Origin: an uncultured Armatimonadota bacterium
Lineage (GTDB): Bacteria > Armatimonadota > Fimbriimonadia > Fimbriimonadales > Fimbriimonadaceae
DNA length: 51,755 nt
Direction of reading: 5' to 3'
Assembly: GCA_903927025.1 (NCBI GenBank)
Contig: CAIYLG010000026.1
Span: 1-51,755 of the forward strand
In this document: piece by piece, positions 16,757-25,717 of the stretch
How the letters are laid out: each line of letters begins with the position of its first letter
How positions within the stretch are numbered: the stretch's first letter is position 1
Program-made: the position numbers and the translations under genes
Notes under the pieces: model-generated
What the model was told of the DNA's origin: nothing
Database searches by the model: none
The model's input: the letters and a program-made list of their open reading frames with translations, nothing else

Positions 16757-16767
16757 AGGCCCCAAGG

Positions 16768-16773
16768 TACAAT
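16768..16773 (+). promoter_or_regulatory. Putative -10 box (TACAAT) of secG
   Basis: TACAAT is placed to start a short leader before GTG 16800, which also holds a weak CGAGG ribosome site. No good -35 hexamer is visible. Confidence 0.3.
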
Positions 16774-16799
16774 AGCGAGTTCGAGGTTATCAGTTTCAA

Positions 16800-17090
16800 G
16801 TGCATACCGCCTACAACATCCTTATGTTTCTCGCGATCATAGTCGCGATCGTTTTCGCTGTCCTGGTTCTCATCACGGGCAAAGGGGACGCCATGTCTGG
16901 TGGAGGCAGTGTTCGCACGTCGTTCAAGGGCAAGGCTAGCTTCGATGACTACATGTCCAAGCTCACCCTCATCTTGGGAGCTTCCTTCTTCTTCTTGATG
17001 CTTCTCATCGACGGTGTCAGCACTCGCATGACCAAAGATGCAGACAGCAAGGCTTCTCAGGTTCCTCCCGCTTCCTCGAAGACCAAGTAA
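16800..17090 (+). CDS. secG: Preprotein translocase subunit SecG
   Basis: SecG is a small inner-membrane part of the SecYEG channel. The 96-residue protein has the two expected helices (ILMFLAIIVAIVFAVLVLI and LTLILGASFFFLMLLID), and between them the typical short loop GKGDAMSGGGSVRTSFKGKA, matching the Gly-rich loop of the family. The C-terminal tail is hydrophilic. The start is GTG at 16800. A strong terminator follows directly. Confidence 0.9.
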   Translation: MHTAYNILMFLAIIVAIVFAVLVLITGKGDAMSGGGSVRTSFKGKASFDDYMSKLTLILGASFFFLMLLIDGVSTRMTKDADSKASQVPPASSKTK

Positions 17091-17102
17091 TCCAGAAATC
17101 AG

Positions 17103-17138
17103 AAAGGCCCCAGTGCTGTGCACTGGGGCCTTTTTTTT
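17103..17138 (+). terminator. Rho-independent terminator after secG
   Basis: AAAGGCCCCAGTGC (17103-17116), loop TGT, and GCACTGGGGCCTTT (17120-17133) form a perfect 14-bp stem, followed by more Ts to 17138. On the opposite strand the stem begins with an A run, so it may also end the convergent YHS gene. Confidence 0.92.
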
Positions 17139-17157
17139 GTTTCACCTGAGAGGCGAC

Positions 17158-17445
17158 TTACTTCTTGGTGCTCTTAGGAGTGGCGATGCTTGGTGCCTTG
17201 GCATACTTGGCAGGATTTGCCTTGAAAGCCTCTGGGCAGCCGGCGCAACAGAAGAAGTATCGCTTGCCCTTGTAGTCAGCAAACATCTTGCTCTTGGTCG
17301 CCTTGGCGATGTCAACGGAATTCTTGGTCATAACAGCACATGCGATCGAAGTGGGTGCCTTGGCCGGTGCCTTCTTGGCTCCCTGAGCGGCGGCGACGCC
17401 GATGATCGATGCTGCGACAACGGTGAGAGAAATTAGCTTGTTCAT
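17158..17445 (-). CDS. Small secreted YHS/TRASH-like metal-binding protein
   Basis: A signal peptide (LISLTVVAASIIGVAAAQ) precedes an Ala/Lys/Pro-rich linker and a single YHS-like module: IACAVM, then YKGKRYFFCCAGCPEAFKANPAKYA. In YHS and TRASH domains these cysteines bind copper, zinc or other soft metals, and the Phe/Tyr-rich strand and KxNPxKY end are typical. A periplasmic metal carrier or sensor role is likely but not specific. A GGAG ribosome site lies 7-8 bases before the ATG. Confidence 0.75.
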   Translation of the reverse strand: MNKLISLTVVAASIIGVAAAQGAKKAPAKAPTSIACAVMTKNSVDIAKATKSKMFADYKGKRYFFCCAGCPEAFKANPAKYAKAPSIATPKSTKK

Positions 17446-17494
17446 GTTTGGCTCCGAATTTGCTAAACGCGTTCGTCTTTTTAGCAGTCATCCC

Positions 17495-17502
17495 AGTATA
17501 AC
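17495..17502. promoter_or_regulatory. Overlapping divergent -10 boxes
   Basis: AGTATAAC reads TATACT on the minus strand (toward the YHS gene) and TATAAC on the plus strand (toward the metallophosphatase). The two genes are divergent, so the boxes would compete for polymerase. No convincing -35 was identified on either side. Confidence 0.35.
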
Positions 17503-17529
17503 CCCTCGCCCTGAGAGTGGCACAATGGC

Positions 17530-18246
17530 TTGTTCGTGGAACTAAAGATCCTCCATACCAACGACATGCATGGCACTCTGACCGACCAGCGGTTCCGGTG
17601 GCTTGAGGGTCTGCGCCAAGACGCCGATCTCTATTTCGACTCTGGCGACGCCATCAAGACCGGAAATCTCGGCATTCCGCTGCGACCAGAATCGGTTTGG
17701 CCCTTGCTGGAGCGTCTGAACTGCACGGCGAGCGTGCTCGGAAATCGCGAGACCCATGTGATGGAGTCTGTGTTCCACGCGAAGATAGCTGGAGCCAAAC
17801 ACCCCGTCTTGTGCGGCAACCTCCGAAGCAAAGATGGGTCGCGCCCCTTGCCACGAACCCTGGAAGTTGAAGTAAAGGGGATAAAGATCGGCATATTTGC
17901 CGTCATGGTCCCGATGCTGACAGAACGCATGGCCACCAGAGCCGCCAGCGCATACCTGTGGGATCAGCCCATTACGACCGCAATTGAGTTGGCAGAGGAG
18001 CTAAGGCCAAAAGTTGACCTCCTCATCAGCCTCACCCACATCGGACACCGCCAGGACCACGAGCTGGCCGAAAAATGTCAGTCGATCGACATCATCTTCG
18101 GCGGTCATTCCCACACCGTGTTAAATCAGCCCGAACTGGTGGGAAAGACGGCGATCTGCCAAGGCGGATCACACAACCGCTTCGCGGGGGTGTATGAATG
18201 GAGCAAGGAATCCGGAATCACTGGCAGTTTGGTAGCATCCGCGTAG
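17530..18246 (+). CDS. Metallophosphatase of the 5'-nucleotidase family, catalytic domain only
   Basis: The 238 residues carry calcineurin-like phosphoesterase motifs: HTNDMHG, DSGDA, SLTHIGH and GGHSHT. These are as in the N-terminal domain of UshA/5'-nucleotidases, but the C-terminal substrate-binding domain is missing and there is no signal peptide. The usual GNH(E/D) motif is GNRE (Arg73), so the histidine that assists catalysis is replaced while metal-binding Asn is kept. Activity may be weak or different. Translation starts at TTG 17530 or GTG 17536; neither has a ribosome site. Confidence 0.78.
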   Translation: MFVELKILHTNDMHGTLTDQRFRWLEGLRQDADLYFDSGDAIKTGNLGIPLRPESVWPLLERLNCTASVLGNRETHVMESVFHAKIAGAKHPVLCGNLRSKDGSRPLPRTLEVEVKGIKIGIFAVMVPMLTERMATRAASAYLWDQPITTAIELAEELRPKVDLLISLTHIGHRQDHELAEKCQSIDIIFGGHSHTVLNQPELVGKTAICQGGSHNRFAGVYEWSKESGITGSLVASA

Positions 18247-18290
18247 AGCCGGACGCACCCAAAACCCCTTTGGCGTTCGACGGTGCTTCC

Positions 18291-19142
18291 TTATCGCACG
18301 ATCATCGTGCCCACACCTGAGTGGGTGAAAACTTCCACCAGGAGCGAATTTTGGGTGCCGCCGTTGATCAGATGCACGCTGGCGACGCCTGCGCCTAGCG
18401 CGGCGAGAGCGCCTTCTAGTTTGGGGATCATGCCTCGGTCGGCTTCACCGCTGATCACCATCTGTTTCGCCTTCGCCACCGTAAGCTCGGAGATCGTGGA
18501 ATGGGCATCGTCCTTGTTCGATAACACGCCGTTCGTGTCGGTCAGAAGAATCAGCTTCGACGCGCCAACCGCAGAAGCAATGGCGGCCGCGGCGCTGTCT
18601 GCGTTTACGTTGAGAGCTCGACGATCTGCGTCAGTCGCCACACTGCACACAACAGGAATGAAACCGGCCCCGGTGGCTACATTGAGCACGTTGGCATTTA
18701 CCCGCACCACATTTCCAACCCGCCCCAAGTCGTCAGAAATCGTTTCCGCCTCAAGCAGGTCGGCATCTCGGCCAGAAAGGCCAATCGCCTGACCACCTTC
18801 ACGCTGCACGGCCGCAACAAGTGCCTTGTTGGCACGACCGGCGAGCGCCATCTCGACGATGTCCATAGTCTCTTCATCGGTCACGCGGAGGCCATTGAGT
18901 GTTCGCTTGGGGATATCGAGCTTTGCCAGCCATGTGTCAATCTCGGGACCACCGCCGTGGACGAGGATCACGCGGATCCCCACAAGCTGAAGCAGGAGCA
19001 CGTTGCGGATCACAAGTTCCATTAACTCGGGGTCGCGCATCGCGCTTCCGCCGTACTTGACCACAAAGGTCTGTCCGCGAAACTCCTGAATGTACGGGAG
19101 GGCCTGATTGAGAACGTCGGCTAGGGTCTGAGGATCGACCAT
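18291..19142 (-). CDS. argB: Acetylglutamate kinase
   Basis: ArgB phosphorylates N-acetylglutamate in the second step of arginine synthesis. The protein shows KYGGSAM (phosphate-binding lysine), LVHGGGPEI (substrate glycine loop), NVNADSAAAAIASAVGASKLILLTDTNGV in pieces (about residues 195-225), and the final MIPKLEGALAALGAGVASVHLI and GVGTMIV. Length is 283 residues, normal for the family. No other arginine genes are adjacent. A TAGGAT box lies six bases upstream of the ATG without a ribosome site. Confidence 0.95.
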   Translation of the reverse strand: MVDPQTLADVLNQALPYIQEFRGQTFVVKYGGSAMRDPELMELVIRNVLLLQLVGIRVILVHGGGPEIDTWLAKLDIPKRTLNGLRVTDEETMDIVEMALAGRANKALVAAVQREGGQAIGLSGRDADLLEAETISDDLGRVGNVVRVNANVLNVATGAGFIPVVCSVATDADRRALNVNADSAAAAIASAVGASKLILLTDTNGVLSNKDDAHSTISELTVAKAKQMVISGEADRGMIPKLEGALAALGAGVASVHLINGGTQNSLLVEVFTHSGVGTMIVR

Positions 19143-19148
19143 CGGTCG

Positions 19149-19154
19149 ATCCTA
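19149..19154 (-). promoter_or_regulatory. Leaderless -10 box (TAGGAT) of argB
   Basis: TAGGAT lies exactly six bases before the argB ATG. It sits just past the end of the esterase gene on the same strand, so argB has its own promoter. Confidence 0.5.
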
Positions 19155-19166
19155 CCCCGGCGCGGC

Positions 19167-20282
19167 CTACTTAAAGAGAAGCTGGCTGAACTCAGCGAGG
19201 TTGCGGCGCCAAACCATCCAGGCATGTCTGCCTGGGGTTTCGTGAACGTCGACCTTTGCCTGCTTGTCATGGAGCCATTTGATCAGGTTTCGGTTGAACG
19301 TGATCAGCCCGTCATCGGTGCCGCAGGAAACCCACAACTCTTTCAGAGCCTTATTCGCCTTGGCACCCTCAAATTCCGGAAATTCTTTATCAAAGTTGTT
19401 GCTGAGCCCGCCCGAGCTGAATGCGCCCACGTACGAAAACTTGTCAAGGTGGTTCAACCCCACGTGTAAGGTTTCCGCTCCACCCATCGAGAGCCCGGCA
19501 ATGGCACGCTGGGCTCGGTTAGTCGAAACGCGGTATTCACGCTCAACCTGAGGGATGACTTCGCCGAGAAGCGCTATCGTATACAGTTCATAACTCCGGG
19601 AGTCAAGACGACGCCCGGGAAACCCTTCCCCGACTCCAGTTGCAAAATAAGGATCGCCATAGCCAAGGGTCATGACCACCACCATCGGCTTCGTTTTGCC
19701 TTCTGCAATCAGGTTGTCTAATATCGTGTGAGCCTGGCCAACCGACGTCCACCCGTTGGCGGTGTCGCTGTAGCCATGAAGCAGATAGAGCACGGGAAGC
19801 TTTGGGCCACGGTTTGCGGTGTATCCGGGCGGAGTGTAAACGAAATAGTCCCGCTCGTCTCCCACCGCGTCGGACTTGTAGAAATGACGGTGGAGCGTGC
19901 CGTGCGGCACATGCTGAACTTCCCACGGCTGAGGAGGGCTACCTGGCACCATCACCATATTGCCGACCCAGATCAGATTCGGCTTAGTCGTGGGATTGTG
20001 GATATCGAGCCGAGCTTGGCCGTCCGAGGAGAAGGTGTAGCCGTATAGGTCCGGCGCAAGGGGAGGGGTGGTGTAGGTCCAGACTCCATCCGCCCCTTTT
20101 TCCATCGGAACGCTGTCTGATCCTTCCAGACTCAGGTCAACCTTTTTGGCCCCGAGATCGCGGAAACGAAACGTTACCGTCCGATCTGAGTGAACCTCCG
20201 GTGAAACGACTGGCCCCTGTGCGACCGCGCAAAGGGCCAATGCAGGAAGAAGCGAAGATACGATCAGTCCAAACCACGCCAT
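19167..20282 (-). CDS. Secreted CE1-type esterase with N-terminal CBM48/E-set domain
   Basis: A signal peptide (LIVSSLLPALALCAVAQ) precedes an immunoglobulin-like E-set domain of about 90 residues (VTFRFRDLGAKKVDLSLEG). An esterase D/feruloyl-esterase-like domain follows with DYFVYTPPGY, VLYLLHGYSDTANGW, the nucleophile motif IAGLSMGGAETL and catalytic His in PGRHAWMVWRRNLAEF. This architecture is common in xylan-associated feruloyl or acetyl-xylan esterases and in enterochelin-esterase relatives. It likely removes ester-linked groups from plant polysaccharide outside the cell; exact substrate unknown. Confidence 0.85.
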   Translation of the reverse strand: MAWFGLIVSSLLPALALCAVAQGPVVSPEVHSDRTVTFRFRDLGAKKVDLSLEGSDSVPMEKGADGVWTYTTPPLAPDLYGYTFSSDGQARLDIHNPTTKPNLIWVGNMVMVPGSPPQPWEVQHVPHGTLHRHFYKSDAVGDERDYFVYTPPGYTANRGPKLPVLYLLHGYSDTANGWTSVGQAHTILDNLIAEGKTKPMVVVMTLGYGDPYFATGVGEGFPGRRLDSRSYELYTIALLGEVIPQVEREYRVSTNRAQRAIAGLSMGGAETLHVGLNHLDKFSYVGAFSSGGLSNNFDKEFPEFEGAKANKALKELWVSCGTDDGLITFNRNLIKWLHDKQAKVDVHETPGRHAWMVWRRNLAEFSQLLFK

Positions 20283-20343
20283 TGTGTGGCCAGTCTATCC
20301 AAAGCAAGTACCAACCTGACCGCAGAGATACGAGGTTTCACGC

Positions 20344-20349
20344 TACTAT
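20344..20349 (+). promoter_or_regulatory. Leaderless -10 box (TACTAT) of the pyrimidine operon
   Basis: TACTAT lies six bases before ATG 20356, with no ribosome site. It is the only promoter candidate seen for the six-gene operon. No regulator gene is adjacent. Confidence 0.5.
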
Positions 20350-20355
20350 TACGGA

Positions 20356-21675
20356 ATGAAGTCGGACGCTGTCACGAGCGCACCTCTGGGCGAGCTTCTT
20401 ACGCCCTTTTCCGACCATGAGGCGACCCTAGAAGCCAACCGGTGCCTCTATTGCTACGACGCGCCCTGCATTCACGCGTGCCCCACCCACATCGATATCC
20501 CGACGTTTATCAAGCGGATCGCGGACAAGAATTTGTTGGGCTCGGCTAAGACGATTCTCGAATCCAACCTCCTCGGCGCGACCTGCTCGCGAGTCTGCCC
20601 CGTTCAGGAGCTTTGCGAAGGAGCCTGCGTTTTGGGGTCCGATCATCCACCGATTCAAATTGGAAGGCTCCAACGATACGCCATGGACGCGATTCGAGGA
20701 CGTGAAACCCAAACGGTGTCGATAGGCGATGAAACGGGTAAGTCGATTGCCATCGTGGGAGCCGGGCCGGCAGGGCTCTCCTGTGCGGGAGAGCTTCGAA
20801 AACTGGGACACGCCGTCACTCTGTTGGAGCGTCGCGCCGTAGGTGGGGGGCTGAGCACTTACGGCATCATTCAGCTTCGCGAACCCATCGATATTGCCAT
20901 CGGTGAAGCCGCGTTCATAGAGCGGCTAGGCGTAAAATTTGAATACGGAGTCGAACTTGGGCATGACAAGAGCCTTGCCGAACTCAGGAGAGACTTCGAT
21001 GCCGTCTACATTGGAGTTGGCCTCGGCCAAAGCCCAGACCTGCATATCCCCGGTGAAGAGTGGATTTTTGACGGCCTGCGCCTCATTGAGCAGAGCAAGA
21101 TGGAAGCCGCACCCATGAAGCTCGGCCAGCGGGTTGTCGTCATTGGGGCCGGCAACACCGCTATCGACTGCGCAACTATCGCCAAGCGACTTGGCGCGAC
21201 CGATGTCACGATTATCTACCGACGAACGATCGACGAGATGACGGCCTATCCTCACGAATACGAATTTGCTAAAGCGGAGGGAATCCGGTTCGAGTTCCTC
21301 GCCCAACCTTCCGCTGTCATCACGGATGAACAGGGAGTCACCGGCCTCACCTGTCAACGCATGCATCTGGGTCCCGATGACAGTTCCGGACGGCCATCTT
21401 CCATCCCTGTACCTGACGAAACGTTTGTGGTGGAAGCTGATCAGATCATCAAGGCGATTGGGCAGGTGAGGCATCCCCTTGCATCGCTGTTGGGACTGGG
21501 AATCGAAAACGGATACATCACAGTAGATGAGAACTTCGAGACCACGCTTGCCGGAGTCTACGCTGGCGGAGACTGCATCCGGGCTACCGGCGCGGCATCG
21601 ACGGTTATGGCGGTTCAAGACGGCAAGCTGGCTGCCAGATCCATTCACCAAGCGATTATGGGAGGGCCCTCCTGA
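20356..21675 (+). CDS. preT: NAD-dependent dihydropyrimidine dehydrogenase subunit PreT
   Basis: First step of reductive pyrimidine breakdown: uracil or thymine to the dihydro form, with PreA. The protein resembles the small subunit of glutamate synthase. N-terminal cysteines CLYCYDAPCIHACP and CSRVCPVQELCEGAC bind two [4Fe-4S] clusters. FAD binds at VGAGPAGLSCAGELRKLG and NAD(P) at VVVIGAGNTAIDCATIAKRLG, and the final flavin motif is GVYAGGDC. At 439 residues length is normal. It starts the operon and its stop overlaps the preA ATG as TGATG. Confidence 0.92.
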   Translation: MKSDAVTSAPLGELLTPFSDHEATLEANRCLYCYDAPCIHACPTHIDIPTFIKRIADKNLLGSAKTILESNLLGATCSRVCPVQELCEGACVLGSDHPPIQIGRLQRYAMDAIRGRETQTVSIGDETGKSIAIVGAGPAGLSCAGELRKLGHAVTLLERRAVGGGLSTYGIIQLREPIDIAIGEAAFIERLGVKFEYGVELGHDKSLAELRRDFDAVYIGVGLGQSPDLHIPGEEWIFDGLRLIEQSKMEAAPMKLGQRVVVIGAGNTAIDCATIAKRLGATDVTIIYRRTIDEMTAYPHEYEFAKAEGIRFEFLAQPSAVITDEQGVTGLTCQRMHLGPDDSSGRPSSIPVPDETFVVEADQIIKAIGQVRHPLASLLGLGIENGYITVDENFETTLAGVYAGGDCIRATGAASTVMAVQDGKLAARSIHQAIMGGPS

Positions 21676-23057
21676 TGGCAGACCTCACTTGCCGATTCGC
21701 GGGGATCACCTCGCCCAATCCGTTTTGGCTGGCCTCAGCACCTCCCACCAACTCAGGCGCTCAAGTCCATCGGGCATTTGAAGCGGGTTGGGGCGGCGCG
21801 GTTTGGAAGACGATCGGCGCTCCAGTACTCAATGTCTCCAACCGCTATGGTGCGTGGCACCACGGCAGCCAGCGGATGCTGGGCATCAACAACATTGAGC
21901 TCATCTCAGACCGCCCTCTTGCCGACAACCTTCGTGAAATTGCTGAAGTCAAGCGAGCCTGGCCAAACCGTGCGGTTATCGTCTCGGCGATGGTCGAATC
22001 CACGCCAGAAGCCTGGCACGAAATCGTCCGGCAAATCGAAGATACCGGCGCCGACGGGATCGAACTGAACTACGGTTGCCCCCACGGAATGAATGAGCGC
22101 GGAATGGGCAGTGCGGTTGGCCAGGTTCCGGAGTACTGCGAGCAGATCACCCGCTGGGTGAAAAATGTCGCCAAGATTCCCGTCATCGTCAAGCTGACTC
22201 CCAACATCACCAACATCATCGGCCCCGCGAGAGCCGCCCTCGCCGGAGGGGCAGACGCGATATCCCTGATCAACACGATCAACTCCATCACCGCCGTTGA
22301 CCTAGAGTCGTTTGATATTTCTCCGAGCATCGGCGGCAAGGGTGGACATGGTGGCTACGCGGGACCTGCGGTGAAGCCGATCGCCCTCAACATGCTCGCT
22401 TCCGTGGCGGGGGACGAGCTGATTTCCAAATCAGGCATTCCTGTCTCTGGCATGGGTGGCATCTCGGTGTGGCAGGATGCCGCCGAGTTCGTGTTGCTTG
22501 GTGCCACCAGCGTTCAGGTGTGCACCGCCGCGATGCACTACGGATTTCGAATCATCGACGACCTATGCGACGGGCTCTCCAACTGGATGGACGCACGCGG
22601 CATCGCCGACTTGAATGACATTCGCGGAAAGAGTCTTCCGCGTTTGTCGTCGTTCCAGGACCTCGATCTGTCATTCCGTGCAGTGGCGAGGATCGATGCC
22701 GACAAGTGCATCCAGTGCAACCTTTGCTACGCCGCTTGCAATGATGCCGCCCACCAGTGCATTGACCTTGTGAATTCCGCTGGCAAAGTGATTCAGCCTG
22801 GTTACAGTGAGCGGGAGAGCGGAAAGAGACTTGCCACCGAGGATCGTCCGAAGCCGGTCGTGCGTGAAGACGACTGTGTCGGTTGCCGCCTGTGTCACAA
22901 CGTTTGCCCGGTAGAGGGTTGTATTGATATGGTTGAAGTGCCCAGCGGTCGGCAGAGCATCACTTGGGCAAAGCTCAGCGCCGAAAAACCGGAATTGACA
23001 AACGACTGGGATGCAATGAAACGCTACCGAGATGCCATGGGCATCCACATTCACTAA
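21675..23057 (+). CDS. preA: NAD-dependent dihydropyrimidine dehydrogenase subunit PreA
   Basis: FMN-dependent catalytic subunit. An N-terminal TIM barrel of the dihydroorotate dehydrogenase type carries ITSPNPFWLASAPPTN, the substrate loop NYGCPHGMNERGMG, IPVIVKLTPN and SGMGGISVWQDAAEFVLLGA. The C-terminal part has two [4Fe-4S] motifs, CIQCNLCYAAC and CVGCRLCHNVCP, which accept electrons from PreT. This matches E. coli PreA and the C-terminal half of mammalian DPD. The insert between the two ferredoxin motifs is longer than in simple ferredoxins, as usual for PreA. It is 460 residues, translationally coupled to preT. Confidence 0.93.
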   Translation: MADLTCRFAGITSPNPFWLASAPPTNSGAQVHRAFEAGWGGAVWKTIGAPVLNVSNRYGAWHHGSQRMLGINNIELISDRPLADNLREIAEVKRAWPNRAVIVSAMVESTPEAWHEIVRQIEDTGADGIELNYGCPHGMNERGMGSAVGQVPEYCEQITRWVKNVAKIPVIVKLTPNITNIIGPARAALAGGADAISLINTINSITAVDLESFDISPSIGGKGGHGGYAGPAVKPIALNMLASVAGDELISKSGIPVSGMGGISVWQDAAEFVLLGATSVQVCTAAMHYGFRIIDDLCDGLSNWMDARGIADLNDIRGKSLPRLSSFQDLDLSFRAVARIDADKCIQCNLCYAACNDAAHQCIDLVNSAGKVIQPGYSERESGKRLATEDRPKPVVREDDCVGCRLCHNVCPVEGCIDMVEVPSGRQSITWAKLSAEKPELTNDWDAMKRYRDAMGIHIH

Positions 23058-23078
23058 ACAACAGGGAGATATGAACCG

Positions 23079-24458
23079 ATGCCGCTGCTGATCAAGAACG
23101 GTGAAATCGTCAACGCTGATTCGCGCTTCTTTGCCGATATCTATGCCGAAAATGAGACGATCACAAGGATCGGTCGTGACCTCGAAGTTCCACCCGAAAC
23201 CGAGATCATTGACGCCACCGGCAAGTTAGTCTTCCCTGGCTTTATCGACCCCCATGTTCACGTCTACCTGCCATTCATGGCCACCTTCGCCAAGGACACC
23301 CACGAGACGGCAAGCATAGCCGCCCTCGTCGGCGGCACCACCACCTATATCGAAATGTGCTGCCCGTCGCGGATGGACGACGCGATGGAGGGGTACCAGC
23401 TTTGGAAGCGTAAGGCGGAGGGAAGCAGCGCCTGCGATTACACCTTTCATATGTCGGTGACCAAATTCGACGACATCACTGAATCTCAACTTCGCGAAAT
23501 CGTGAAGGACGGGATCGCCTCCTTTAAAATCTTCCTTGCCTACAAGAACTTCTTCGGCGTGGATGACGGCGAGGCGTATCAGACGATGAAGCTAGCCAAG
23601 GAACTTGGGGTCATCGTTACTGCCCACTGTGAGAACGCAGAATTGGTGAGCCGCCTCCAGGCAAACCTAATCTCGCAAGGCAAAACTGGACCCGAATGGC
23701 ATGAGCCAAGCCGGCCCGAGTCGGTGGAAGCAGAGGGGACCAACCGATTTGCTACTTTTTTGGAGAACACAGGCGCAGCTGGGTATGTAGTTCACCTTAG
23801 CTGTCAGCCTGCCCTTGAGCGCGCCGCCGCCGCCAAGGCGCGCGGAACTCGACTGTTTGTGGAATCGGTCCTGCCCCACTTCCTGCTCGACAAGACCTAT
23901 GCCGAACGGGAGGGCCTGGACGGGATGAAGCACCTGATGTCCCCCCCACTTCGCGATAAGCGAAATCAGGTTCATCTGTGGAATGCGCTCGGGTCCGGCA
24001 CAATCGACACCGTTGGCACCGACCATTGCCCGTTTGACCTGGACCAGAAGCTCCTCGGTAAAGACGCATTCACCAACGTACCGAATGGCATCCCGGGCAT
24101 CGAGGAAAGGGTCAACCTGCTGTACACCCACGGCTACAAGGCGGGACGAATCGACATTCATCGGTTCGTGGATGCCGCTAGCACCCGTGCCGCAAAGATA
24201 TTTGGCCTGTTTCCCCGTAAGGGCACCCTCTCAGTAGGAAGCGACGCCGACATCGTGGTGTTCGACCCCAACTATCGCGGCACCGTCTCGGTGAATACCC
24301 AGCACACCAACAACGACTACAACGGCTTTGAGGGAATGAGCATTGAAGGGCGCCCATCGGTAGTCACGGTACGCGGGCGCGTCCAGGTGCGAGACGGTCA
24401 ATTCACTGGCGAGCGAGGAATTGGCAAGCTGATTCGTCGCGAACCGATGTATTTCTGA
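23079..24458 (+). CDS. hydA: Dihydropyrimidinase
   Basis: Opens the ring of dihydrouracil or dihydrothymine to N-carbamoyl-beta-amino acid. The protein is a cyclic amidohydrolase: metal ligands in DPHVHVYLPF, the lysine to be carboxylated in ASFKIFLAYK, histidines in TAHCENAEL and VHLSC, and the catalytic aspartate in GTDHCPF. The DPHVHV start with Y/F nearby, the C-terminal SDADIVVFDP and 459 residues agree with dihydropyrimidinases rather than allantoinases. It follows preA after 21 bases with an AGGGAGA ribosome site. D-hydantoinase is the same enzyme class, but context points to pyrimidines. Confidence 0.93.
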   Translation: MPLLIKNGEIVNADSRFFADIYAENETITRIGRDLEVPPETEIIDATGKLVFPGFIDPHVHVYLPFMATFAKDTHETASIAALVGGTTTYIEMCCPSRMDDAMEGYQLWKRKAEGSSACDYTFHMSVTKFDDITESQLREIVKDGIASFKIFLAYKNFFGVDDGEAYQTMKLAKELGVIVTAHCENAELVSRLQANLISQGKTGPEWHEPSRPESVEAEGTNRFATFLENTGAAGYVVHLSCQPALERAAAAKARGTRLFVESVLPHFLLDKTYAEREGLDGMKHLMSPPLRDKRNQVHLWNALGSGTIDTVGTDHCPFDLDQKLLGKDAFTNVPNGIPGIEERVNLLYTHGYKAGRIDIHRFVDAASTRAAKIFGLFPRKGTLSVGSDADIVVFDPNYRGTVSVNTQHTNNDYNGFEGMSIEGRPSVVTVRGRVQVRDGQFTGERGIGKLIRREPMYF

Positions 24459-24466
24459 GGTCATCC

Positions 24467-25717
24467 ATGAGCCTAAACCCATCTCGAACTATCGCCGAGC
24501 TCAAAGAGCTTCGCGCCCTTACCGCCGATGCAGATGGCGCACAGCGCGTGGCGTGGACCGATACTTGGCTACAAGCCCGCGATTGGTTTTCGGGCAAACT
24601 CGATGGCCTTCCCGTTGAGCAGCATCTCGATGCAGCCGGCAACAGTTGGGTGACGCTCCCTGGAGATTCCGAGGTTTCCCTCGTCTTGGGAAGCCACCTG
24701 GACTCAGTGCCGAACGGCGGCTGGCTAGACGGTGCTCTGGGCGTAATGGCAGGACTTGAGGTCATGCGTCGAATCTCGGATGAGTTCAACGGCAAGCCCC
24801 CCATCACCATCCGTCTCGTCGACTGGGCGGATGAAGAAGGCGCACGATTCGGCCGAAGCCTCCTGGGATCCTCTGCTTTCGCGGGTACCCACTCTCTTGA
24901 TGCAGACCGAGTCCGAAAGGACAAGGACGGAATCACGCTCGAAGAAGCGGTGCGCAGATGCGGGGTGGAGATCGACCATATGCCAGATGCCGCCGCCGAG
25001 CAGGAGAACATAGCCGCTTACCTAGAGCTTCACATAGAGCAGGGCCCAGTCCTTGAGCGGATTGGCAAGCCGCTCGCCGTCGTGCTTGGCACCAAAGGGG
25101 TTGAGCGACATTCGATTACGTTCACCGGCCAGGAAGCCCACTCCGGTTCCACACCGATGATGGATCGCAAGGATGCCCTCGCACCGCTTGCGAAGCTCGC
25201 CCTGGAAATCTACGGAATTGCGGGGAAACATCGGGACGCAGTCTGCACCATCGGCAGCGTCAAAACTTTCCCAGGCATCGTCACCGCCGTCGTCGGCACT
25301 TGTGAGGCCACTCTAGATCAGCGCGATTTGGATGGCAGGGTTCTGGCACAGATGTACGGCGAGGCCAAAGCCGCCTCCGAGAAATTTGCCACTGAGCACG
25401 GCTGCACGGTGGAATGGGCTCGAATCTGGAACATCGAACCGGTCCCCTTCCATCCCAAACTGCTGGAATTTGCCGAACAGGCAGTGACGGAGACTACCGG
25501 TGCGGCAATTCGTCTGCCGAGTGGTCCCCTTCATGACGCAGCAGAAGTGGCACGGGCGGGCATTCCCACTGTGATGCTTTTTGTCCAATCGCTGAAGGGC
25601 ATCAGCCACAACAAGATCGAGGACACATTAGAGCCTCACCTCGAACTCGCCATCCAAGCGCTGGATCGGCTTACCGATAAGGCGATGACTTGGATTCAGG
25701 AGACACAGATTGCCTAA
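24467..25717 (+). CDS. N-carbamoyl-beta-alanine amidohydrolase (M20 family)
   Basis: Removes CO2 and ammonia from N-carbamoyl-beta-alanine or its methyl homologue (beta-ureidopropionase step). It belongs to the peptidase M20 AmaB/HyuC/PydC group: GSHLDSVPNGGWLDGALGVMAG (in two pieces, about residues 75-97), DWADEEGARFG, HIEQGPVLE and the lid-domain motif GQEAHSGSTPM. The last metal histidine is in GISHNKIEDT. Family members also act on allantoate or L-carbamoyl amino acids; the operon position fixes the substrate by inference. It is 416 residues and overlaps the next gene by 8 bases. Confidence 0.88.
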   Translation: MSLNPSRTIAELKELRALTADADGAQRVAWTDTWLQARDWFSGKLDGLPVEQHLDAAGNSWVTLPGDSEVSLVLGSHLDSVPNGGWLDGALGVMAGLEVMRRISDEFNGKPPITIRLVDWADEEGARFGRSLLGSSAFAGTHSLDADRVRKDKDGITLEEAVRRCGVEIDHMPDAAAEQENIAAYLELHIEQGPVLERIGKPLAVVLGTKGVERHSITFTGQEAHSGSTPMMDRKDALAPLAKLALEIYGIAGKHRDAVCTIGSVKTFPGIVTAVVGTCEATLDQRDLDGRVLAQMYGEAKAASEKFATEHGCTVEWARIWNIEPVPFHPKLLEFAEQAVTETTGAAIRLPSGPLHDAAEVARAGIPTVMLFVQSLKGISHNKIEDTLEPHLELAIQALDRLTDKAMTWIQETQIA

